From assembly GCA_910579655.1 (NCBI GenBank), contig CAJTVE010000054.1, positions 1 through 22,139 on the forward strand: a stretch of DNA of 22,139 nt, written 5' to 3'. The number at the start of each line of letters is the position of its first letter. The stretch's first letter is position 1. The position numbers and the translations under genes were made by a program. A model generated the notes under the pieces. That model worked only from the letters and a program-made list of their open reading frames with translations. It searched no databases and was not told where the DNA came from. Below are positions 1 to 5,682 of the stretch, piece after piece. The DNA comes from an uncultured Allobaculum sp. (lineage in GTDB: Bacteria; Bacillota_I; Bacilli_A; Erysipelotrichales; Erysipelotrichaceae).

Positions 1-25
1 CAGATCACCTGATCATCAAATCCAT

Positions 26-53
26 GGGTACAGGTCGCCGGGTACAGGTCGCC
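26..53. repeat. Two-copy 14-bp tandem repeat
   Basis: GGGTACAGGTCGCC occurs twice back to back (26–39 and 40–53) with no mismatch. Because 14 is not a multiple of three, the duplication would shift any reading frame crossing it. It looks like a slippage duplication or an assembly artefact at the contig edge. Confidence 0.85.
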
Positions 54-326
54 GAAAATTGGCAATCAAATGAATCCTTTCATATTGTGGATCAAACAGC
101 TTGTCAAACCGATCCAGGGTCATAAACTCATCCATTTTATTCATCTTATTCGTATGAATTCATCACCACTGATACTCTTTTGATCGGATTAGGAGGAGGT
201 TGATCTGATTGTTTTTCCGCTTCAAATCGGATTTGAATCCAGCTATCCTATGATTTTGACTGGTTCTTTTTTTCCTTCAAATCTGAGCAGTCAGATGACC
301 AGTCAAAGCGGGTACAACAGTTTAAG

Positions 327-340
327 ATTTCACGGGAAAT
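327..340. promoter_or_regulatory. Possible Noc-binding-like palindrome
   Basis: ATTTCACGGGAAAT differs at one position from ATTTCCCGGGAAAT, the nucleoid-occlusion factor (Noc) site known from Bacillus. A single copy with one mismatch is weak. It would make sense in an origin-proximal region, but no noc or parB gene is visible in the window. Confidence 0.22.
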
Positions 341-476
341 ACTTTTGGTTCTGTTAGATTCAAAAAACGAAACTTTTTTTGAAAAAGCGATACTTTCCTT
401 TCCAAAGTTCAAGTACTATGGAAAAGAACAATATTTACTTTCGGTTGAAAAAATCCAGATCATTAGAGGTGTACAT

Positions 477-1313
477 ATGAATATGAAAAAGATTCTTCCT
501 GCCATTGCCCTGGTCAGCTGCTTCATGCTTACCGGATGCAAAGCAAAGTCAATTGAACTGAGTGTTTCCCCTGATCAGGTAATGAACCCGTATCAGACCA
601 TCATCGTGGATGTAAAAACATCTCCATTTCCCACTCGGATTGATCCAAACTCCATCACGGTTAATGGCGGCGACTCCTGGGTAGAAGATGGAGTAATCAA
701 ATTCGAAGCTGAAGATCCAGGTGATTACACTGTCCGTGTCGATCAGGATGGTGTCACAAGCAATACAGTTACGATCAGTATTGTCCCCAAAGGATCCAAT
801 CCCGTTGCGGACAACAATTCGAGTGCATCAGACTCTTCTTCAGATTCCTCTTCGCAGGTCACGGACTCCAAAGAAGCAGTAGAAAAAGAATTTAAGGATC
901 AGACAATCAGCGTGGATGCCGCCTATGAAAATGCCGATAAGCTGATCCAGTACCAAGTTCCCGTTGTTGTCACTGGCAACCTTCCACAGGCCCTGGTTGC
1001 CGACAAGAACGGCCAGATGGTTCCTGTTTTATGGAACAGCACGACAAGTGAATACATTATTTTACAAGGATTTGAAATCCCATTTGGCGGCTGTACAGCC
1101 CAGGCAACTGGAACTCTTTCTCGAGATGCTTCCGGTCAGCTGGTGATGACAATGACCTTTATCCGGACTGATGAAGAACCGCAGGTTCGCCATGACACCT
1201 CTTCGGAAGAGGACAAGGACTCAGATTCGGATAAGAAAGACGATCAGACACAAGATACAAATCCACAGACACAGGATCCAAACCAGAACTCTCAAGGTTC
1301 TGTCAATCAATAG
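477..1313 (+). CDS. Two-domain surface lipoprotein, function unknown
   Basis: The 278-residue product starts at the ATG at 477, preceded by AGAGG at 465–469. An in-frame TTG far upstream (345) would put the signal peptide in the interior, so it is rejected. Residues 1–20 form a lipoprotein signal peptide (MNMKK, hydrophobic stretch, lipobox LTGC) with the acylated Cys at 21, so the protein should be anchored outside the membrane. Residues about 25–100 read as a beta-rich Ig-like domain (motifs NPYQTIIVDVKT and GDYTVRVDQDG). A Ser/Asp-rich linker follows to about 125. Residues about 140–225 look like a compact beta (possibly OB-like) domain. The last 50 residues are a low-complexity Asp/Gln/Asn tail. 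The gene is alone on its strand and ends in a strong terminator. I do not recognise a named family. The domain folds are inference; the lipobox is seen directly. Confidence 0.88.
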   Translation: MNMKKILPAIALVSCFMLTGCKAKSIELSVSPDQVMNPYQTIIVDVKTSPFPTRIDPNSITVNGGDSWVEDGVIKFEAEDPGDYTVRVDQDGVTSNTVTISIVPKGSNPVADNNSSASDSSSDSSSQVTDSKEAVEKEFKDQTISVDAAYENADKLIQYQVPVVVTGNLPQALVADKNGQMVPVLWNSTTSEYIILQGFEIPFGGCTAQATGTLSRDASGQLVMTMTFIRTDEEPQVRHDTSSEEDKDSDSDKKDDQTQDTNPQTQDPNQNSQGSVNQ

Positions 1314-1366
1314 TCCTGGCTATTCCTCTCAGGAATCCGACAACCAGAAACCCATCACTAAGAATC

Positions 1367-1403
1367 AAAACCCCCTGAAGACAATCTGCCTTCAGGGGGT
1401 TTT
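1367..1403 (+). terminator. Intrinsic terminator of the lipoprotein gene
   Basis: A perfect 14-bp stem (1367–1380 with 1390–1403) has a 9-nt loop. Five G·C pairs lie at its foot and it ends in TTTT. It lies 54 nt after the stop codon. The arms begin with AAAA, so it may also slow transcription arriving on the minus strand. Confidence 0.85.
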
Positions 1404-1415
1404 GATCACCAGTTT

Positions 1416-1431
1416 GATTCCACGTGAAAAA
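1416..1431. promoter_or_regulatory. Degenerate parS-like site
   Basis: The 16-mer GATTCCACGTGAAAAA matches the parS consensus TGTTNCACGTGAAACA except at positions 1, 2 and 15, and keeps the CACGTGAAA core. ParB sites cluster near oriC in Bacillota, which makes the place plausible. Three mismatches in one copy leave it weak. Confidence 0.22.
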
Positions 1432-1524
1432 GATTTGCAAAAAGGATTACCCGGTAGTAGAAAACCAGTCAACCAGACTCTATCCATCCTTAATCGTTAT
1501 CGGAATAAAATGCATGATTCCTCT

Positions 1525-1563
1525 AAAAAAAAACGGATTCCTGAACTGAATCAGAAATCCGTT
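1525..1563 (-). terminator. Intrinsic terminator of serS
   Basis: On the minus strand an 8-bp stem (1556–1563 with 1532–1539), one mismatch and a further 4 bp close a 6-nt loop. A run of T residues follows (A run at 1525–1533 on the + strand). It starts 10 nt after the serS stop codon. Confidence 0.88.
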
Positions 1564-1573
1564 GATGGGTTGC

Positions 1574-2866
1574 TTATTTCTTTGTAGGAACCAGAACCTT
1601 TTTTCCACCCATGTATGGCTGGAGTACTTCTGGGATTGTAACAGAACCGTCTTCTTGCAGATGGTTTTCCAGGAATGCAATCAGCATGCGAGGAGGAGCA
1701 ACGCAGGTATTGTTCAAAGTATGAGCGTAGTACTTTTTGCCTTTTTCGTCTTTGACACGGATTTTCAGACGACGAGCCTGAGCATCGGTCAGATTGGAGC
1801 AGGAACCCACTTCAAAGTATTTCTTCTGTCTTGGGGACCAGGCTTCAACATCGACAGATTTTGATTTCAGGTCAGCCAGGTCACCAGAGCAGCATTCAAG
1901 AGTACGAACAGGAATCTCAAGACTTCTGAAGAAATCAACTGTGTTCATGTAGAGTTTCACGAACCAGTCAGCAGATTCTTCTGGCTTGCAGATAATAATC
2001 ATTTCCTGTTTTTCGAACTGGTGAATCCGGTATACACCACGTTCTTCAATACCATGAGCACCTTTTTCCTTACGGAAGCAAGGGGAATAGGAAGTCAGTG
2101 TATAGGGTAATTCTTTTTCATCCAGGATCTGGTCGATGAAGCGGCCAATCATGGAATGTTCGGAGGTTCCGATCAGATACAAGTCTTCACCTTCGATCTT
2201 GTACATCATGCCGTCCATTTCGGCAAAAGACATAACGCCTGTAACAACGTTAGAACGGATCATATATGGTGGAATGACATAAGTAAATCCACGATCAATC
2301 ATGAAGTCACGTGCATAAGAGAGGATAGCTGAATGTAATCTGGCAACATCTCCCAGCAGGTAGTAGAAACCATTCCCAGCAACACGTCTGGCGGCATCTA
2401 AATCGATTCCGCTCAGAGATTCCATAATTTCAGTGTGATAAGGAATTTCAAAATCAGGAACAACTGGTTCACCGAAGCGCTGGAGTTCGACATTTTCGCT
2501 GTCGTCTTTTCCAATCGGAACGGATGGATCAATCATATTTGGAATCTGCATCATTGCTTTGGTTACAGATTCTCTTAACTCATCTTCTTTTTTTGCGAGT
2601 TCTGCAATCTGATCTCCAAGATCTGCAGTCTCTTTCTTCGCTGCTTCCGCTTCTTCTTTTTTACCCTGTCCCATCAGCATACCAATCTTCTTGGATGCGT
2701 TTTTGCGCTGGGAACGAAGTTCGTCAGCCTGCTGCTGTGTGCGGCGTAAAGCGGCATCATCACAGATCACTTCATCAACAAGGTGAAGCTTGTGATCCTG
2801 AAACTTCTTGCGCATATTCTCTTTGACAAGATCCGGGTTTTCGCGGACAAATTTCAAATCGAGCAT
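1574..2866 (-). CDS. serS: Serine--tRNA ligase (seryl-tRNA synthetase)
   Basis: This enzyme charges tRNA-Ser (and tRNA-Sec where present) with serine in the cytoplasm. At 430 residues it has the family's usual length. Residues about 1–105 are the charged two-helix coiled-coil arm that grips the tRNA long variable arm. The class II catalytic core follows: the serine-binding TSE motif (234–236), motif 2 with FRKE (264–267), the segment EVGSCSNLTDAQARR (352–366), and motif 3 with Arg393 and Glu400 (MLIAFLEN). The ATG at 2866 has an AGGAG box at 2873–2877, six nucleotides upstream. It is a single-gene transcript with its own terminator. Serine synthetase genes in Bacillota often carry a T-box leader, but I find no T-box AGGGTGG-type element in the 250 nt upstream, so control must be different. 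Its neighbour on the upstream side is a long non-coding spacer. Confidence 0.97.
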   Translation of the reverse strand: MLDLKFVRENPDLVKENMRKKFQDHKLHLVDEVICDDAALRRTQQQADELRSQRKNASKKIGMLMGQGKKEEAEAAKKETADLGDQIAELAKKEDELRESVTKAMMQIPNMIDPSVPIGKDDSENVELQRFGEPVVPDFEIPYHTEIMESLSGIDLDAARRVAGNGFYYLLGDVARLHSAILSYARDFMIDRGFTYVIPPYMIRSNVVTGVMSFAEMDGMMYKIEGEDLYLIGTSEHSMIGRFIDQILDEKELPYTLTSYSPCFRKEKGAHGIEERGVYRIHQFEKQEMIIICKPEESADWFVKLYMNTVDFFRSLEIPVRTLECCSGDLADLKSKSVDVEAWSPRQKKYFEVGSCSNLTDAQARRLKIRVKDEKGKKYYAHTLNNTCVAPPRMLIAFLENHLQEDGSVTIPEVLQPYMGGKKVLVPTKK

Positions 2867-3050
2867 TCTAATCTCCTTTTACTTACTCAATAATTTATCA
2901 CTGAACAAAATCGGTAGCAAACTGGGCAGGTTCATAAGTTCAACCAACTGTAAAAAATGCTTTCGCAGTCGATGAATCCTGATCGTTCTATCAACAACCG
3001 TCAGCTGAGTCCTCAGGAATTGTTGAAGATATCGAAAATTTAACAGATCC

Positions 3051-3087
3051 GCCAGACTACAGCGATTCAGTTCAGTCTGGCTGAATC
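3051..3087 (-). other. Overlapping inverted repeats upstream of serS (possible RNA pseudoknot)
   Basis: Two perfect inverted repeats interlock: GCCAGACT (3051–3058) with AGTCTGGC (3074–3081), and GATTCAG (3064–3070) with CTGAATC (3081–3087). In minus-strand RNA the order is a, b, a', b', which is the layout of an H-type pseudoknot or of two mutually exclusive hairpins. The element lies about 190 nt upstream of the serS start. The connecting loops are very short, so a true pseudoknot may be strained. Confidence 0.35.
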
Positions 3088-3304
3088 AGCAGCCAAATTT
3101 GCGTTGAAGTCATAGTCTTATTGTCTCAGATTCGCAAAACTGGTTCCGTTGGATGACCAGTATATTGTTCGGGTCGATTTCTGAATCCTTGAATCGGATC
3201 GATATTCTGATCCCTGGTTCTGGAATTTCTGAAATCCGATATAAATCCGATTCTATAAATCCGGCTCAAAGTCTGTAAGGAACGAAATCGGAAAGCCATA
3301 TTCT

Positions 3305-3345
3305 TTCCATCTGATTCAGAATCTGCCAACAATAGGCAGATGGAA
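3305..3345. repeat. Nested, mutually exclusive hairpins
   Basis: TTCCATCTG (3305–3313) pairs with CAGATGGAA (3337–3345). Inside it TCTGCC (3322–3327) pairs with GGCAGA (3335–3340), and the two right arms overlap. Only one hairpin can form at a time. No T tract follows. Confidence 0.45.
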
Positions 3346-3616
3346 GAAAACAGGCAGCTGAATAAGCCGATCATTTCTCATGCAATCTGATCTTATCTTC
3401 TATTGGAAAGCTGATTCGTATGAATTCAGAAACCGATCGATCGGATTCAGATCGGAATGATCGTTCTTTCATCGAGGGTACGACTTTCGCAGCTCCATTC
3501 TGAATAAAATCAGAAGAGTCAGAAGTATTCATAGGAGAAATCCTCAGAATTGGGGATAGTGGATTGCAGATAATCAGACGCCTGATCCGATTCTTATTTC
3601 TTCTGGCATACGAAAA

Positions 3617-3791
3617 TCAGACAACTTTATTTCCATTCACAGGAAAAAGAGGATCAAAAGAATAAGTTGTCTGCCAAATTTCGGAGTGATCAGACCGATT
3701 TTCGAATCGATTTTGAGATGTCAGACAACTTCTGAACAACTTGGGAGACGACTTGATCGGACTTTTCCCATCTATTTTCAGAGTTGTCTGA
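3617..3791. repeat. Alternating inverted copies of the TCAGACAAC motif
   Basis: CAGACAACTT at 3618–3627 faces AAGTTGTCTG at 3664–3673. TCAGACAACT at 3721–3730 faces AGTTGTCTGA at 3782–3791. A near-copy, TGAACAACTT, lies just after the third site. The 9-mer recurs as an inverted pair near dnaA (16106–16114 and 16164–16172). It may be a protein-binding array or a set of stem-loops. Confidence 0.7.
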
Positions 3792-4575
3792 CTTTTCATA
3801 TTGCCATCAGATCCAGTTTTCTCCTGATCATCTGAATAGCACCCGATGATCAGTCAACTTCATATCGATAATCTTCCTTTCATAGGACAGGGACGGGAAT
3901 AAGCTTCTGAATATCCCGAAAACCAGGCAGATTTTTTTCTTTGCTGGTGATTTCTTCCTCTGTCGGATCCAGTCAATTTCTAGTTTTATCCTCTAGTCGC
4001 CCCATCTGATCTCCTATCGGATCAAGAGCAAAACAGGCAGTTTGAGAGGATTTACTTCTGAATGATTCATAGGAAAAGCAAAAATATTGATCCAATCTTC
4101 TCTTTTTCTGACCAATTCATCGTCAAAACCCTCAAAAGAAGGAATAAAAAGCCAAAAACGACTTGAATAATTAGGGATTTAAACCTGATTTTCCGTTATC
4201 CAGGCCGTTTTCATTGATCGAAACGTCTAATTCTCCCTCTTCATCCCGATTCCTACAGCACTTTCCTGTTTTATTCTCGATCTGGCTGCCGTTTCTTCTC
4301 ATTTCTGCTCATCCGTCACCAGAATTCATCCTTTATTTGGGAAATTTACTTCGTTTGATGCCACCCCTTGATCAAAACCGGCCCAAGCTGATCAAAATCA
4401 GCCTCAAACTGACTTTTCAGATCGATATTTAAGGTCATCATTGGTTATAAACAACCAGGATCCTTTCATACAAATTCCATTCACATATTCTTAAAATCCG
4501 ATATAAAATGGGATCTTTTACAGCCATGACCGTATTCAGCAGCTACCACAAGGAGTGAGAGGCTGTCTTTCCGGC

Positions 4576-4596
4576 ATCGGAAATCCGATATTTTTT
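4576..4596 (+). terminator. Weak terminator-like hairpin in the spacer
   Basis: ATCGGAAATCCGAT (4576–4589) is a short palindrome followed by A and six T residues. The stem is only 5–6 bp and no + strand gene precedes it, so a terminator role is doubtful. Confidence 0.2.
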
Positions 4597-4887
4597 CTAG
4601 ATGGATGTGAATTCATTCCATTTTCAGAGTTATTCCTGACAAACTCTTCGATTGATCAAATCAGCCAGGGATATGATCACTCAGATTTTGTCTCAAAACA
4701 AAGTCTGAAATAGGTGAATTCTCATCTAAAATACGCAATTCTAAAATAGGAAAAATTCAAACTGTTCCGATTTTAACTCTTTTTGATCTGATTTTTCTCC
4801 AGTAGGATCCGATTTTTATTTTTAAGCTTTCTTCAATTGAGTCAAAAACCTGATCTGTCATGACCTTCAAGAAAATCTCTTCTATAA

Positions 4888-4913
4888 ATCACCTTAAAAA
4901 ATCACCTTAAAAA
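4888..4913. repeat. 13-bp tandem repeat, two copies
   Basis: ATCACCTTAAAAA occurs at 4888–4900 and 4901–4913 without mismatch. The overlapping 14-mer TTAAAAAATCACCT (4894–4907) also occurs at 16139–16152 in the AT-rich part of the origin. Confidence 0.8.
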
Positions 4914-5025
4914 TATCGCTTTTCAGGACTTTTTGCAGTTTTGAAAAAGTCAGATTGACCAGGCAGATCTCTGCTTTGCGACGGTATGTCTCTTTATTGT
5001 CGATCCGGTTGATCCATCTGTTCAT
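4894..5025 (-). CDS. Possible 43-residue basic peptide
   Basis: This is the only spacer frame with a plausible ATG and ribosome binding site: AGGA at 5031–5034, five nucleotides before the ATG at 5025. The product starts MNRWINRIDNKETYRRKAE and is rich in Lys and Arg, with a hydrophobic end. The last codons lie in the first unit of a 13-bp tandem repeat. I do not recognise it, and a frame this short can easily occur by chance. Confidence 0.18.
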   Translation of the reverse strand: MNRWINRIDNKETYRRKAEICLVNLTFSKLQKVLKSDIFKVIF

Positions 5026-5484
5026 CTTGTTCCTGTCTTTGATCAAATGGCTAAAGATTGAATTCGAAAGGATTGCGGCCGCCCCCTTCAAAAGAGCGGA
5101 TAATTCATAGATCCATATAGAAATGACTATTGAATGAGATACTCTCTCTCGAGCCAGACTCTGATCTTCAATCTTCCTTTCAGCCAGAAAATCACTCCAT
5201 CAATCCAAGTTCATCCTTATTGACTTGGCACATTCCTTTCCGTCTGGACCGGAAAGGATGGAAACGGAAAGATCGATGTTTGAATGATGATTGGAATGAA
5301 ATTATGAATCTGGTAGAAGCAATTGGCTTGTCATCTTCTCAAAATCACTTTTGGAAACTCATCTGATTGGTCAGATTTTCAAATTTATGAACTATTCCTG
5401 AATACGGATCCAAGTCTGTTCAGGTTTGTGCCATTCTTCTCAAATTCTGAATATCGAATGATCAATTCCTATTGGTCTAAGAAT

Positions 5485-5524
5485 AAAAAAAGAAGGAATC
5501 TCTTATAGATAAAGAGGTTCCTTC
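5485..5524 (-). terminator. Intrinsic terminator of the yaaA–recF–gyrB–gyrA operon
   Basis: Arms 5492–5504 and 5512–5524 form a 13-bp stem with one A·C mismatch on the minus strand, a 7-nt loop and then seven T residues. It lies about 160 nt beyond the gyrA stop codon and is the first good terminator after it. Confidence 0.72.
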
Positions 5525-5576
5525 AATTGCAATATTTTAAGAGTAAGTCTAATGTATGAATTTCAGATCAAAACAA

Positions 5577-5611
5577 TCAGATGGATACTCTCGCGATCTG
5601 ACTCCATCTGA
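5577..5611 (-). terminator. Inverted repeat just downstream of gyrA
   Basis: TCAGATGGA (5577–5585) pairs with TCCATCTGA (5603–5611) across a 17-nt loop. On the minus strand it is followed by TTGTTTTG, a poor T tract. It may act as a 3'-end stabiliser or weak terminator. Confidence 0.3.
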
Positions 5612-5682
5612 ACGGAGATCTGATTGGATCTGATCTGTGCTGAAATTTTGAAATTCATATTTTCAGGCTGAAATTGACGCGT

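Larger units (their letters stand above)
1..476. other. Non-coding flank upstream of the lipoprotein gene
   Basis: I see no convincing gene here. It holds a 14-bp tandem duplication (26–53), a very strong Shine-Dalgarno-like run AGGAGGAGGT (191–200) with no good open frame behind it, and a Noc-like palindrome (327–340). A minus-strand frame of 42 codons (144 to 16) starts MNKMDEF but has no ribosome binding site, and its end runs through the tandem duplication, so I do not call it. No consensus promoter for the lipoprotein gene was found. Confidence 0.5.
2867..5484. other. Long non-coding spacer between gyrA and serS
   Basis: About 2.8 kb lies between two housekeeping genes without a convincing gene, tRNA, rRNA or known riboswitch. 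Open frames here lack ribosome binding sites or start at TTG and cross inverted repeats. The stretch is rich in GATC: I count about 45 copies by eye in 2881–5682, against roughly 11 expected at random and about 16 in the similarly long gyrA. Words such as ATCCGAT, TCAGAT and GAATC recur. The word AAATCCGATAT appears at 3232, 4494 and 4581. It contains several inverted repeats listed separately and one weak small-protein candidate. Confidence 0.7.

Noticed and set aside
345..476. Longer start (TTG) for the lipoprotein
   Set aside because: It would bury the signal peptide and lipobox, and a proper ATG with AGAGG lies at 477.
2867..3130. T-box riboswitch in front of serS
   Set aside because: I searched by eye for the conserved AGGGTGG-type T-box element and a matching terminator and saw neither.
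3126..3799. Two minus-strand frames of 82 and 60 codons in the spacer
   Set aside because: They lack ribosome binding sites, have Arg/Ser/Phe-biased composition and run through the inverted repeats.
4214..4432. 72-codon + strand frame in the spacer
   Set aside because: It starts at TTG with no ribosome binding site and has an unlikely composition.
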